DNA from: Moritella marina ATCC 15381
Lineage (GTDB): Bacteria > Pseudomonadota > Gammaproteobacteria > Enterobacterales > Moritellaceae
Direction: 5' to 3'
DNA length: 64,000 nt
Assembly: GCF_008931805.1 (NCBI RefSeq)
Contig: NZ_CP044399.1
Span: forward strand, 372,001-436,000
Positions 34,984-44,599 of this stretch are shown piece after piece. Under the pieces are notes generated by a model. It searched no databases. It saw only the letters and a program-made list of their open reading frames with translations, and was not told the origin of the DNA. The first letter of the stretch is position 1, and each line of letters opens with the position of its first letter. The position numbers and the translations under genes are program-made.

Positions 34984-36285
34984 ATGAAAATAAAGGTTTT
35001 AGTCGTTGATGACTCTAGTTTTTTCAGACGTAGAGTAAGTGAAATCATTAATGCAGATCCAGAAATGGAAGTTATTGATACTGCTATAAATGGCGAAGAG
35101 GCTATTACTAAAGCAAAATCGCTACGTCCGGATGTGATCACCATGGATATTGAAATGCCAGTACTTGATGGTATTTCTGCTGTAAAAGTGATCATGAAAG
35201 AGAATCCGACACCGATCTTAATGTTTTCGTCATTGACGCATCAAGGTGCAAAGTCAACACTTGAAGCGTTAGAGGCGGGAGCCGCTAACTTTTTGCCGAA
35301 AAAATTTGAAGATATTGCTAAAGATAAAGCAGAAGCGGTTAAATTATTACAACAAAATATTAAAGAAATTAGTAAGCGACGTAGTGTATTAAGAACACCA
35401 CGCAGCATGAATACGACGTCTACAACGACGAATGCCGCGCTAATAAGAAATACAGCTCCGACGGTTTCGTCAACGCGCAATAACACGATTGACAATAGTA
35501 CTGCTAACAAGTCGGTTATCACTCAAAGCGCCGCAAATTATAGCGCGACAGATAATCGTATTAATAAGCCTGCTATTACACGACATAGTTCGGATACGAA
35601 TCGGTTGACTCCGTTAGACTCTCGCCATTCGCATCATGCTGATAATAGCTTGTCTGAAGCACGAGTATTACCAACAGCAAGCCGTTTGGTCAAACGTGCA
35701 TCAGGTAAAAAATACGCCTTGTTGGCAATCGGCTCTTCGACTGGTGGCCCTGTTGCACTACAAAACGTACTCACGCCTTTACGTCAGGACTTCCCGCTCC
35801 CTATTTTGCTTATACAACATATGCCAGCTACATTTACTTCGGCATTTGCAGCGCGATTAAATACCTTATGCCAAATTACGGTAAAAGAAGCGCAGCACGG
35901 TGATCGTTTACAGCCTGGAGTGGCTTATTTAGCACCCGGTGGTAAGCAAGTATTAGTTGAAAATAAAGCCGGTGGTTTAACGTTAAAAGTGATGGAAAGC
36001 CCAGAAGGTATTAATTATAAACCGAGTGTCGACATTACTTTTGGCTCTGCAGCTAAGTCATATCGCGATAAAGTGTTAGCGATAGTATTAACTGGTATGG
36101 GCGCAGATGGTAGAGAAGGCGCTAAATTACTGAAGCAGCATGGCAGTACAATATGGGCGCAAGATGCGCAATCTTGCGTTGTATACGGTATGCCGCAAGC
36201 AATTGTGAATGCCGGATTAGCCGATGAGCAAATTAATCTGTTACAAATCGCAGAGCGCATTAATATTGAAGTCGGTTGTCGATAA
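34984..36285 (+). CDS. cheB: Chemotaxis methylesterase/response regulator CheB
   Basis: CheB (433 aa) demethylates chemoreceptors. The receiver domain has phospho-acceptor Asp55 (ITMDIEMPV). A long Thr/Asn/Ser-rich linker (about 125-240) is much longer than in enteric CheB. The methylesterase domain has the catalytic Ser (AIGSSTGGP), His (IQHM) and Asp (GMGADGREG). No cheR is present in the block, so the methyltransferase must be elsewhere. Confidence 0.96.
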   Translation: MKIKVLVVDDSSFFRRRVSEIINADPEMEVIDTAINGEEAITKAKSLRPDVITMDIEMPVLDGISAVKVIMKENPTPILMFSSLTHQGAKSTLEALEAGAANFLPKKFEDIAKDKAEAVKLLQQNIKEISKRRSVLRTPRSMNTTSTTTNAALIRNTAPTVSSTRNNTIDNSTANKSVITQSAANYSATDNRINKPAITRHSSDTNRLTPLDSRHSHHADNSLSEARVLPTASRLVKRASGKKYALLAIGSSTGGPVALQNVLTPLRQDFPLPILLIQHMPATFTSAFAARLNTLCQITVKEAQHGDRLQPGVAYLAPGGKQVLVENKAGGLTLKVMESPEGINYKPSVDITFGSAAKSYRDKVLAIVLTGMGADGREGAKLLKQHGSTIWAQDAQSCVVYGMPQAIVNAGLADEQINLLQIAERINIEVGCR

Positions 36286-36311
36286 AGACACGCAGAGAAG
36301 GTAGGGTAAAG

Positions 36312-37103
36312 TTGAACGTTTGGACTGTTGCTAATCAAAAAGGTGGGGTTGGGAAAACAACCACTGCAATTACACTGGCGGGTTTACTGGCAGAGCAAGG
36401 ACAGCGCGTATTATTAATCGATACGGATCCTCACGCATCATTAACCAGCTATCTCAATTATGACAGTGATGACTTAACCGTTGGCTTGTTTGATCTTTTT
36501 GTTGCGCCGGCGCTTGATGCTGAATTGGTACATAACGCGACGATAGAAACGCCTTACAACGGTATTAATTTATTACCTGCGACTATGGCGTTGGCGACGT
36601 TAGATAGAACCCTAGGTCACCGTGATGGTATGGGGTTAATTCTTAAAAACATCATCAGTTTAGTCGTCGATGATTATGACTTTGTCCTGATTGATTGTCC
36701 TCCCGTATTAGGCGTGATGATGGTCAATGCATTGGCAAGCAGTGATCGTATCCTGGTGCCTGTACAAACCGAATTCTTAGCCTTAAAAGGCTTAGACCGT
36801 ATGGTTAAAACCTTTGAAATCATGCAGCGTAGTTGCGCAAATAAATTTCAGTATACGGTGATCCCAACGATGTTTGACCGTCGTACTAAGGCGTCTTTGG
36901 TATCGTTACAGACATTGCAAGAAAACTACAGTCAACATGTTTGGCGTGCAGTGATCCCTGTCGATACCCAATTTAGAAATGCCAGTTTAAAACATATGCC
37001 GCCTTCGATGTATTCACGTAGCAGCCGCGGTGTTGCTGCTTATGGCGCATTACTACAAGATTTGCTGGCAAACGCGAAACAACAGGAACGACTGTATGGA
37101 TAA
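36312..37103 (+). CDS. parC: ParA-like ATPase ParC for polar chemotaxis-array placement
   Basis: A 263-aa MinD/ParA ATPase with P-loop KGGVGKTTT at residues 10-18, IDTDPHASL and IDCPPVLG. In Vibrio the ParA-like gene between cheB and a CheW-domain gene encodes ParC, which places chemotaxis arrays at the pole; the same order here supports that name. It is not a plasmid partition protein, since no ParB or parS is nearby. The start is TTG after AGGTAGGG; no in-frame ATG precedes the Walker motif. The 3' end overlaps parP by 8 bases. Confidence 0.88.
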   Translation: MNVWTVANQKGGVGKTTTAITLAGLLAEQGQRVLLIDTDPHASLTSYLNYDSDDLTVGLFDLFVAPALDAELVHNATIETPYNGINLLPATMALATLDRTLGHRDGMGLILKNIISLVVDDYDFVLIDCPPVLGVMMVNALASSDRILVPVQTEFLALKGLDRMVKTFEIMQRSCANKFQYTVIPTMFDRRTKASLVSLQTLQENYSQHVWRAVIPVDTQFRNASLKHMPPSMYSRSSRGVAAYGALLQDLLANAKQQERLYG

Positions 37104-38118
37104 GAAGCAAATACATTCTGCGTTAGATGATTATTTTGCATCTATGTTATCTGTGCCTGTAGTGGAAGACACACCAAAGATAAGTCTTGATACAAAGCAT
37201 GTAGAGACTGTGTTCGTTGATAACACCACTGACGTTGATACGCCCTTACAGCACCAATTGCAGCCGGTGTTGAATGACGTGGCTGTTGCAGCCATTACTG
37301 AGTTTAAGATACCTGAACCCGATGGTTCTGGTAGTATAAGCGATTTAGATCAGTTGTTAGGCTCTGTGGTTGATATCGATTTAGCGGATATGGATTTAAC
37401 CGTGCTAGATCATCAGAATAGTAGTCTAGACTCTTACTCGATTATTGATACGACTGTGCCTGCAGATATTGCGGTTGATATTGTGACTAATATTGACAGT
37501 GCGGTTGATATCTCGGCTGATAATTTGACTGATAGTTTGGTTGAAAGCGATACCGTTGAAGATAGCGCCGTTACTGATACCAGTATCTGCCTGACTGAAG
37601 ATAAGTCGAATTTTGATGTGCAAGCAGAGGCGGTATTAGAGGCTAACGAAGAGCCCAAGCTAGAATGGCAAAATATTGAATTAGAAGAACGTTTTCAAGC
37701 ACTGTTTTTTGAGGTCGCAGGGGTTACCTTTGCGGTACCACTAACAGAACTTGGCGGCATTCATCAAGCCGACACGGTGAACAGTTTATTTGGTAAACCG
37801 GATTGGTATTTAGGCATCATGCAACACCGAAAGCAAAAATTGAGTGTTGTTGATACGGCTCAATGGGTTATGCCTGAACAAAATATGGGTGAGATAGATT
37901 ATAAATATCAAATCCAACTTAGCGAATCAAATTGGGTACTCGGCTGTGAAAAGCTGCACGGTACTGAAACTTTAAATACTATGGACATTAAATGGCGAAG
38001 TACACCTGGTAGTCGACCTTGGTTAGCTGGCATGGTTAAGTCACGTATGTGCGTATTATTACACGTAACCGAAATGATTAAATTGCTGGATAATGGCATC
38101 AATATTCATGGGCAATAG
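37096..38118 (+). CDS. parP: ParP, CheW-domain partner of ParC
   Basis: A 340-aa protein with a long acidic, low-complexity N-terminal region (about 20-200; rich in Asp, Ser, Val, Thr) and a C-terminal CheW-like domain starting near LEERFQALFFEVAGVTFAVPL. In Vibrio, ParP couples ParC to CheA and blocks array dissociation from the pole. The fold, position between parC and cheW, and the overlap with parC support the assignment. The ATG is at 37096, inside the parC end, after AGGA. Confidence 0.87.
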   Translation: MDKKQIHSALDDYFASMLSVPVVEDTPKISLDTKHVETVFVDNTTDVDTPLQHQLQPVLNDVAVAAITEFKIPEPDGSGSISDLDQLLGSVVDIDLADMDLTVLDHQNSSLDSYSIIDTTVPADIAVDIVTNIDSAVDISADNLTDSLVESDTVEDSAVTDTSICLTEDKSNFDVQAEAVLEANEEPKLEWQNIELEERFQALFFEVAGVTFAVPLTELGGIHQADTVNSLFGKPDWYLGIMQHRKQKLSVVDTAQWVMPEQNMGEIDYKYQIQLSESNWVLGCEKLHGTETLNTMDIKWRSTPGSRPWLAGMVKSRMCVLLHVTEMIKLLDNGINIHGQ

Positions 38119-38134
38119 TAGAAGGAAATAAAAC

Positions 38135-38623
38135 ATGAGTCAGTCTCGAAACCTAGTGGAAAATGTAGCTGAAGATGAAGTACTGCAATGGGTTACATTC
38201 AAGTTAGAGAATGAAATCTACGGTGTTAACGTAATGCAAGTTCAAGAAGTATTACGTTATACAGAAATTGCCCCTGTACCGGGTGCGCCACACTACGTGA
38301 TTGGTATCATTAACTTGCGCGGTAATGTCGTGACTGTGATTGATACACGTGTACGTTTTGGTTTAATGCCATCAGAAGTGAGTGAGAATTCACGTATCGT
38401 TATCATCGAAGCTGAAAAGCAAGTGATCGGTATTTTAGTTGATGGTGTTGCGGAAGTGGTATACCTACGTTCTTCAGAAATCGATATGGCACCTAATGTC
38501 GGCACTGATGAAAGCGCTAAGTTTATCCAAGGTGTATCAAACCGTGAAGGTGAATTACTTATTCTTGTTGATTTAAATAAGTTTTTAAGTGACGATGAAT
38601 GGGAGGAATTAAGCGGTTTGTAA
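38135..38623 (+). CDS. cheW: Chemotaxis coupling protein CheW
   Basis: CheW (162 aa) links CheA to chemoreceptors. It shows the full family pattern: VTFKLENEIYGVNVMQVQEVLRY, PGAPHYVIGIINLRGNVVTVID and GILVDGVAEV. It is followed by an intrinsic terminator, ending the flagellar/chemotaxis block. Confidence 0.97.
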   Translation: MSQSRNLVENVAEDEVLQWVTFKLENEIYGVNVMQVQEVLRYTEIAPVPGAPHYVIGIINLRGNVVTVIDTRVRFGLMPSEVSENSRIVIIEAEKQVIGILVDGVAEVVYLRSSEIDMAPNVGTDESAKFIQGVSNREGELLILVDLNKFLSDDEWEELSGL

Positions 38624-38645
38624 GCTTAATCACTCTTTCTACCTA

Positions 38646-38682
38646 GAAAAGCACTGTAATGATTGTTACAGTGCTTTTTTTA
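38646..38682 (+). terminator. Terminator of the chemotaxis unit
   Basis: AAAAGCACTGTAA pairs with TTACAGTGCTTTT across a short loop, then a T tract. It is the first clear terminator after flrC, about 25 kb upstream, so the sigma-54 units in between may read through into each other. Confidence 0.92.
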
Positions 38683-38708
38683 ATTGCTATTTTATTGAAG
38701 GATCCAAT

Positions 38709-39122
38709 ATGCTTGCTTTGATTTTGTCTGGTGCTGCCCTCACTATCGCTATTGCTGCGGTGATTGGTTGCGCGGTATTATTGCGTAAGTTAACTAAATT
38801 ACAGGCAACGCATAGTTTATTACTCAAAGATTTATCTAAATCAAGAGACTCTCTGCAAAAACGACTAATTGAATTGAGTACATCGAATATTAATCTTGGC
38901 GGGGCAATTAAAGGTGTCGCATCAGAACTACAGCAAACTAAATTTCAACAAGATGAAATGAAAGAAGAGATGACGACGCAAGATCAGCAAGATCCAGATA
39001 GCCGCTTTTATACACGTGCTGTGAAACTCGTTGAACTCGGTGCCACGTTAGAAGAAATCATGCGTGAGTGCGAACTACCACGTGCAGAAGCCGAACTACT
39101 ACTTAATTTCCACAAGAAATAA
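38709..39122 (+). CDS. DUF2802 family protein
   Basis: A 137-aa protein with one N-terminal membrane helix (about residues 3-27), a coiled-coil segment (about 29-90) and a C-terminal helical motif (VKLVELGATLEEIMRECELPRAEAELLL) resembling DNA- or protein-binding helix pairs. Genes of this type follow cheW in Vibrio, Shewanella and Pseudomonas. A link to motility is suggested by position only. It lies after the cheW terminator and may have its own promoter. Confidence 0.8.
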   Translation: MLALILSGAALTIAIAAVIGCAVLLRKLTKLQATHSLLLKDLSKSRDSLQKRLIELSTSNINLGGAIKGVASELQQTKFQQDEMKEEMTTQDQQDPDSRFYTRAVKLVELGATLEEIMRECELPRAEAELLLNFHKK

Positions 39123-39225
39123 CATTTAATCCTAATAATTGACCGCTTAATTGATGTTGCTTAATTATGCTTAAAGCCGGAATATGTTAATATTCTTGCA
39201 GATTGGTGCTGGAAGTATAAAAAAT

Positions 39226-39858
39226 ATGTTAGAAGTCGTTAATTTAAGCTGCATACGCGAAGATACCGTGTTATTTTCTGATCTTAGTTTCACTGTATCT
39301 AGTGGTGAAATCATCCAAATTGAAGGTCCCAACGGCGTCGGTAAAACGAGCTTGTTACGTTTATTAGCGGGACTCTCTTCACCTGCAGATGGTCATATTC
39401 TTTGGCATAAAACCGATACTTTAGACGATCGTGAAAGCTATCATCAAGATTTACTCTACCTGGGTCACTCACCTGGGGTAAAAGCAGAGTTGACGGCTTT
39501 CGAAAACTTATTTTTCTATCATGCAATGCACGCTCCTGTCGCGAAAGATAAAATTTGGGCTGCGCTTGCACAAGTCGGCCTCGCTGGTTACGAAGACCAA
39601 CTTGCTTGCCATCTTTCTGCTGGCCAGCAACGTCGTATTGCTTTAGCGCGCTTGTGGTTATCTGAACAGAAACTATGGATTTTAGATGAACCGTTTACCG
39701 CGATTGATAAAAATGGTGTGAAAGTATTAGAGGATTTATTCCTAGCACATGCTGATAATGGTGGCAGCGTTATATTAACGACGCATCAAGATCTACAGTT
39801 CTCGGAAGGGCGCCTACGTAAGATCACCTTAACCCGTCAACACTTAACTGAGTATTAA
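39226..39858 (+). CDS. ccmA: Cytochrome c maturation ABC transporter ATPase CcmA
   Basis: CcmA (210 aa) powers release of haem from holo-CcmE with CcmB, C and D. It has Walker [12 protein letters not shown], signature [14 protein letters not shown] and Walker [16 protein letters not shown] at 39226 is chosen because homology starts with [13 protein letters not shown]; the frame runs 14 codons further upstream. It heads the ccm operon, 103 bases after the DUF2802 gene. Confidence 0.95.
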   Translation: MLEVVNLSCIREDTVLFSDLSFTVSSGEIIQIEGPNGVGKTSLLRLLAGLSSPADGHILWHKTDTLDDRESYHQDLLYLGHSPGVKAELTAFENLFFYHAMHAPVAKDKIWAALAQVGLAGYEDQLACHLSAGQQRRIALARLWLSEQKLWILDEPFTAIDKNGVKVLEDLFLAHADNGGSVILTTHQDLQFSEGRLRKITLTRQHLTEY

Positions 39859-39859
39859 T

Positions 39860-40528
39860 ATGTTTGCTGTTTTTATGCAGGTGATTAAACGAGAACTCAT
39901 AACCGCTTTTCGCCGTAAATCAGATATTTTAAACCCTTTGTGGTTTTTTATTATCGTCATCACGCTTTTTCCATTAGGCATTGGGCCTGAGCCAAATCTG
40001 TTATTACGCATTGCGCCAGGGGTTATTTGGGTTGCGGCATTATTATCGGCGCTATTATCGATGGAACGATTGTTCCGCGATGATTTCCTTGATGGTTCAT
40101 TAGAGCAACTGATGTTGACAACGACGCCGTTGGGCGTAATTGTCACCGCGAAAGTCGTGGCGCATTGGCTACTGACTGGCTTACCCATTTTGCTTGTATC
40201 ACCTTTATTAGCGGTGTTTTTATCATTAGATACCAATACTTTTATGGCGACATTTATTACTCTGTTACTGGGTACGCCAGTACTTAGTTTTGTCGGCGCT
40301 ATTGGTGTGGCGCTAACAGTCGGTTTACGTAAAGGTGGCGTATTATTGAGTTTATTAATTTTACCGCTATTTATTCCCGTGTTGATTTTTGCAACGAGTG
40401 CGATTGATGCAGCAAGCTTTGGTGTGCCGTATGTAGGCCCTGTCGCTATACTTGGTGCTATGTTAGTTGCATCGGTTACTTTATCACCGTTCGCTATCGC
40501 AGCATCATTGCGAGTTAGCTTGAGTTAA
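39860..40528 (+). CDS. ccmB: Haem exporter permease CcmB
   Basis: CcmB (222 aa) is the integral membrane partner of CcmA, with six hydrophobic segments and the N-terminal KRELITAFRRKSDILNPLWFF typical of the family. The gap to ccmA is one base. Confidence 0.95.
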   Translation: MFAVFMQVIKRELITAFRRKSDILNPLWFFIIVITLFPLGIGPEPNLLLRIAPGVIWVAALLSALLSMERLFRDDFLDGSLEQLMLTTTPLGVIVTAKVVAHWLLTGLPILLVSPLLAVFLSLDTNTFMATFITLLLGTPVLSFVGAIGVALTVGLRKGGVLLSLLILPLFIPVLIFATSAIDAASFGVPYVGPVAILGAMLVASVTLSPFAIAASLRVSLS

Positions 40529-40569
40529 ATTGTTAGTTAAAGCTTTTAATTAAAGAAAAGTAAAGTTAG

Positions 40570-40597
40570 TTTCAATCACTGTTTAGGTTCATATAAT
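40570..40597 (+). promoter_or_regulatory. Possible internal promoter before ccmC
   Basis: TATAAT (40592-40597) is a perfect -10 hexamer. TTTCAA, 16 bases upstream, is a poor -35. It lies in the only sizeable gap of the operon (98 bases between ccmB and ccmC). Confidence 0.4.
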
Positions 40598-40626
40598 TGA
40601 GCCGTTATTAATGTAGAGAGTTTACT

Positions 40627-41367
40627 ATGTGGAAATGGCTGCATCCTTATGCAAAACCAGAAAAAAGTTATAACCTAGCCGGTAAAATGCTGCCTTGGTT
40701 TGCAATTTTTAGTGCTATCTCACTCACAATCGGCACGGTTTGGGGTTTTGTATTCGCGCCCGCTGATTATCAACAAGGCGATAGTTTCCGAATCATCTAC
40801 TTGCATGTACCTGCGGCTTCACTCTCTATGGGTGCTTATTTAAGCATGGCTATTGCTGCCTTCATTGGTTTGGTTTGGCAGCTGAAAATGGCTGATATGG
40901 CGGTTGCTGCAATTGCTCCTATTGGTGCTGTCTTTACTGCTATTGCATTATTTACGGGTGCTGTATGGGGTAAACCTATGTGGGGCGCTTGGTGGGTATG
41001 GGATGCACGTTTAACCTCTGAACTTATCTTATTATTTTTATATCTTGGTGTGATTGCTATATATGGCGCGTTTAGCGACAAACTGCTTGCTGGCCGTGCT
41101 GCTGGTATTCTTGCGCTAGTTGGTGTGATTAACTTACCAATTATTCATTACTCTGTTGAGTGGTGGAATACATTACATCAAAAAGCCACGATTAGTAAAT
41201 TCGATAAACCGTCAATGGATACCGATATGCTGTGGCCTTTACTGATCAATTTATTAGGCTTTGGTTTACTGTTTGGTACCTTGACCTTGATGCGTTTTAG
41301 AAATGAATTAATTACCCGTGAGTCGCACAGACCTTGGGTGAAAAAATTATTTATCGAGGACAAGTAA
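40627..41367 (+). CDS. ccmC: Haem handling protein CcmC
   Basis: CcmC (246 aa) presents haem to CcmE. It has six membrane helices and the tryptophan-rich haem motif WGAWWVWDARLTSE near residues 121-134, flanked by conserved His (YLHVPAA; IIHYSVEWWNTLHQ). Confidence 0.97.
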   Translation: MWKWLHPYAKPEKSYNLAGKMLPWFAIFSAISLTIGTVWGFVFAPADYQQGDSFRIIYLHVPAASLSMGAYLSMAIAAFIGLVWQLKMADMAVAAIAPIGAVFTAIALFTGAVWGKPMWGAWWVWDARLTSELILLFLYLGVIAIYGAFSDKLLAGRAAGILALVGVINLPIIHYSVEWWNTLHQKATISKFDKPSMDTDMLWPLLINLLGFGLLFGTLTLMRFRNELITRESHRPWVKKLFIEDK

Positions 41368-41368
41368 C

Positions 41369-41575
41369 ATGCAATTTGATAGCTTTTCAGCTTTTTTAGC
41401 AATGGGTGGTTATGGTTTTTATGTCTGGCTAGCAGTTGCTTTCAGCCTGCTAACATTAGGCTCATTAACGATTACTACAATTATCAAACGTCGCCAAATC
41501 ATTCATGAAATTAAAAATAAGCATCAGCGTATTCAACGTATGCGTGCTGCTGAAAAAATGGAGAATACGCTGTGA
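41369..41575 (+). CDS. ccmD: Haem exporter protein CcmD
   Basis: A 68-aa single-pass membrane protein, [23 protein letters not shown], followed by a basic cytosolic tail. CcmD stabilises the CcmABC-CcmE complex. It overlaps ccmE by 4 bases (GTGA), which implies coupled translation. Confidence 0.95.
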   Translation: MQFDSFSAFLAMGGYGFYVWLAVAFSLLTLGSLTITTIIKRRQIIHEIKNKHQRIQRMRAAEKMENTL

Positions 41576-42051
41576 ATCCCAGACGTAAAAAACGCTTATT
41601 GGTAGCGTTGGTTATTATTATTGGCTTAGGTAGCATGACTGGCCTTGTGCTTTATGCTTTAAAACAGAATATTGATTTATTCTATACGCCGACCCAACTT
41701 GTTGAAGGCCTAGGTGAAGATAAAGTTAAACCTGAGGTTGGCCAACGCTTACGTATTGGCGGCTTAGTGATGCCGGGTACTGTCAAGCGTAATATGGATG
41801 ACCTTAAGGTTAGTTTCGTGCTAAGCGATGATAAAGGCGGTTTAGTGACGTTAGAATACGAAGGTATCTTGCCAGATTTATTCCGTGAAGGGCAAGGTAT
41901 TGTGGCGCAGGGCGTATTAAAGTCAGCTAATGTGATTACTGCATCTGAAGTACTTGCGAAACATGATGAAGAATATATGCCACCCGAAGTTGCTGAAGCA
42001 ATTAAAGGGATTAAGCATATGAAACCAGAATACGGAAACGAAACCAAATAA
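41572..42051 (+). CDS. ccmE: Haem chaperone CcmE
   Basis: CcmE (159 aa) carries haem in the periplasm, covalently bound to a His. It has an N-terminal membrane anchor after a basic start ([19 protein letters not shown]), a beta-barrel with [17 protein letters not shown], and the haem-binding His in [13 protein letters not shown]. The start is GTG, overlapping the ccmD stop. Confidence 0.97.
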   Translation: MNPRRKKRLLVALVIIIGLGSMTGLVLYALKQNIDLFYTPTQLVEGLGEDKVKPEVGQRLRIGGLVMPGTVKRNMDDLKVSFVLSDDKGGLVTLEYEGILPDLFREGQGIVAQGVLKSANVITASEVLAKHDEEYMPPEVAEAIKGIKHMKPEYGNETK

Positions 42052-42062
42052 GGTAGTTTACA

Positions 42063-44027
42063 ATGATCCCTGAGATTGGACATTTTAGTTTAATTGTCGC
42101 AACGGCTCTGTCGTTCTTGTTGGCAATTTATCCACTGATAGGCGCGAAGATTAATCATCCAGGTATGATTAATAGCGCTAAACCATTAGCCATCATGCAA
42201 TTCTTATTAATGACTTTGTCATTTATTGTATTGTCTTATGCATTTGCGACGGATGATTTTTCTGTCGGTTATGTCGCGACGAATTCGAATTCATTACTGC
42301 CACTGCGATATAAAATATCGGCTGTATGGGGTGGTCATGAAGGCTCACTCTTATTGTGGTCTTTAACCCTCGCTATTTGGACTGCTGCTGTGGCACTGTT
42401 CAGCCGTGGTATACCGAAGGTTGCGCTTGCGCGCGTGCTGGCGGTGATGGGGATGATTGCGATTGGTTTTAACTTGTTTATCTTGTTAACGTCAAATCCG
42501 TTTGATCGTACCTTACCTTATTTACCACTTGACGGTAATGACTTAAATCCGCTGTTACAAGATATTGGTTTGATTTTCCATCCGCCAATGCTGTATATGG
42601 GTTATGTTGGTTTCTCTGTCGCGTTTGCTTTTGCAATTGCAGCATTAATGGCTGGTCGTCTTGACTCTGCATGGGCACGTTGGTCGCGTCCTTGGACACT
42701 TATTGCTTGGGTATTCCTCACCGCAGGTATCGCATTGGGTAGTTGGTGGGCTTATTATGAACTTGGCTGGGGTGGTTGGTGGTTCTGGGATCCTGTAGAA
42801 AATTCATCATTTATGCCTTGGCTTGCCGGCACAGCGTTAATTCACTCGTTAGCAGTGAGTGAGAAACGTGGTGTATTCAAATCATGGACTGTGCTGCTTT
42901 CTATTTCAGCGTTTAGCTTAAGTTTATTAGGTACTTTCTTAGTACGTTCTGGCGTACTGGTATCTGTGCATGCGTTCGCTTCAGATCCTGCACGTGGTTT
43001 GTTTATTTTAGCCTTTTTAATCGCAGTTGTTGGTGGTTCATTACTGCTTTACGCTGTAAAAGGTTCAGAGATTAAGAGTCGTGGTAAATACGGCCTGTTT
43101 TCTCGCGAAACATTCTTGCTAATGAATAATGTATTGTTAATTGCAGCATTACTTGTTGTATTGATTGGTACCTTGTTACCGCTAGTACATAAAGAATTAG
43201 GTATGGGCTCGATTTCAATCGGTGTACCATTCTTTAATAATATCTTCTTCTACATCATCATTCCGTTTGCTATTGCTTTGGGCGTTGCACCGTTATTACG
43301 TTGGAAGAAACAAGAAGCTGATTTACGTCCGTTGTTTATTCAGTTAGCGGTTATTGCTGTAGCGAGTATCGCATTAGCGGTGGCACTACCTGCCATTTTT
43401 GCGGATAAGATTAAAATTGTTGCAGTCGTTGGTTTTGCATTAGCATTCTGGGTGATTATCACCAGCATGTTAGAAGTGTATATTCGTGCAACACATCGTC
43501 ATAGCTTTGCTACAGGTGTCATCAAATTAGGTCGTAGTCATTGGGCTATGGTGCTTGGTCACATTGGTTTAGCAATGATGCTGATTGGTATTTCTGCAAC
43601 CCAGAATTACAAAATCGAAAAAGATTTACGTATGCTACCGGGCGATGAAGTTGTCTTCGCTGATTACTTATTCGAATTCGAACGCATTGGTGAAGCTAAT
43701 GGCTCGAACTACGAAGGTTATAAAGCGGTATTTAATATCAGTAAAGACGGTAAGTTTGAAACTGTCATGAAGGCTGAAAAACGTAGCTACTTTGCACAAC
43801 GTAGTATGCCTATGACTGAAGCTGCGATTGACTGGGGTGTAACCCGTGATCTTTACATTGCACTTGGCGAGCAACTTGCTGATGACTCGTGGGCAATTCG
43901 TATTTATTACGAACCCTTTATTCGTTTTATCTGGTGGGGTGGCTTAGTCATGTCGATTGGTGGTTTATTAGCTGTATCTGATCGCCGTTATCGTTTTGTG
44001 AATAAAGGTGCTGCGAAAGCGCAATAA
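42063..44027 (+). CDS. ccmF: Cytochrome c haem lyase subunit CcmF
   Basis: CcmF (654 aa) joins haem to apocytochrome c with CcmH and CcmI. It is a large polytopic membrane protein with the WWD motif LGWGGWWFWDPVENSS, conserved His residues, and a C-terminal periplasmic domain (about 520-620) before a last helix. Confidence 0.97.
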   Translation: MIPEIGHFSLIVATALSFLLAIYPLIGAKINHPGMINSAKPLAIMQFLLMTLSFIVLSYAFATDDFSVGYVATNSNSLLPLRYKISAVWGGHEGSLLLWSLTLAIWTAAVALFSRGIPKVALARVLAVMGMIAIGFNLFILLTSNPFDRTLPYLPLDGNDLNPLLQDIGLIFHPPMLYMGYVGFSVAFAFAIAALMAGRLDSAWARWSRPWTLIAWVFLTAGIALGSWWAYYELGWGGWWFWDPVENSSFMPWLAGTALIHSLAVSEKRGVFKSWTVLLSISAFSLSLLGTFLVRSGVLVSVHAFASDPARGLFILAFLIAVVGGSLLLYAVKGSEIKSRGKYGLFSRETFLLMNNVLLIAALLVVLIGTLLPLVHKELGMGSISIGVPFFNNIFFYIIIPFAIALGVAPLLRWKKQEADLRPLFIQLAVIAVASIALAVALPAIFADKIKIVAVVGFALAFWVIITSMLEVYIRATHRHSFATGVIKLGRSHWAMVLGHIGLAMMLIGISATQNYKIEKDLRMLPGDEVVFADYLFEFERIGEANGSNYEGYKAVFNISKDGKFETVMKAEKRSYFAQRSMPMTEAAIDWGVTRDLYIALGEQLADDSWAIRIYYEPFIRFIWWGGLVMSIGGLLAVSDRRYRFVNKGAAKAQ

Positions 44028-44041
44028 TTAGGATAAGCATA

Positions 44042-44590
44042 ATGACTATGGATGTGAAAAAAAAGAAACAGCTTATGACACGACTAATACCTTTAATTGT
44101 ATTTTTATGTGTGTCTATTTTCCTTTACATCGGCTTATTTCGTGACGCTACCGTGTTGGAGTCGACCTTTATCGGTCGACCAGTACCTGAGTTTGCATTA
44201 AACGATTTAGTTGAACCTGAACTACAACATGATAAAAGTGTGTTATCAGGTAAGCCTATGTTGTTAAATGTCTGGGCTACGTGGTGCCCAACATGTTACG
44301 CCGAGCATAAATACTTAAATGAACTTGCTGAAGACGGTGTTTATATTGTTGGCATGAACTATAAAGACGAACGTAAAAAAGCATTGCGATGGCTAGAAGA
44401 ATTAGATAATCCATATAAGATCAGTCTTTATGATCCCGATGGTATGCTAGGGCTTGATCTCGGCGTTTACGGTGCCCCTGAAACTTTCTTCATCGACAGC
44501 AAAGGCATTATTCAATACAAGCACGTGGGTGACATTAATCCGCGTAATTGGAATAGTGAATTAAAAGCTGTTTATGAGCAGCTTAAATAA
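44042..44590 (+). CDS. ccmG: Thiol:disulfide interchange protein CcmG (DsbE)
   Basis: A 182-aa membrane-anchored thioredoxin. One helix at about residues 14-36, then the active site WCPTC in NVWATWCPTCYAEH, and a cis-Pro region GAPETFFID. It reduces apocytochrome or CcmH cysteines. The ATG at 44042 and an in-frame ATG at 44048 are both possible. Confidence 0.97.
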   Translation: MTMDVKKKKQLMTRLIPLIVFLCVSIFLYIGLFRDATVLESTFIGRPVPEFALNDLVEPELQHDKSVLSGKPMLLNVWATWCPTCYAEHKYLNELAEDGVYIVGMNYKDERKKALRWLEELDNPYKISLYDPDGMLGLDLGVYGAPETFFIDSKGIIQYKHVGDINPRNWNSELKAVYEQLK

Positions 44591-44599
44591 GGACTTAAC

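Noticed and set aside
36312-37103. ParA-like gene as a plasmid or chromosome partition locus
   Set aside because: There is no parB or parS-like repeats nearby, and its setting between cheB and a CheW-domain gene matches the chemotaxis-array ParC.
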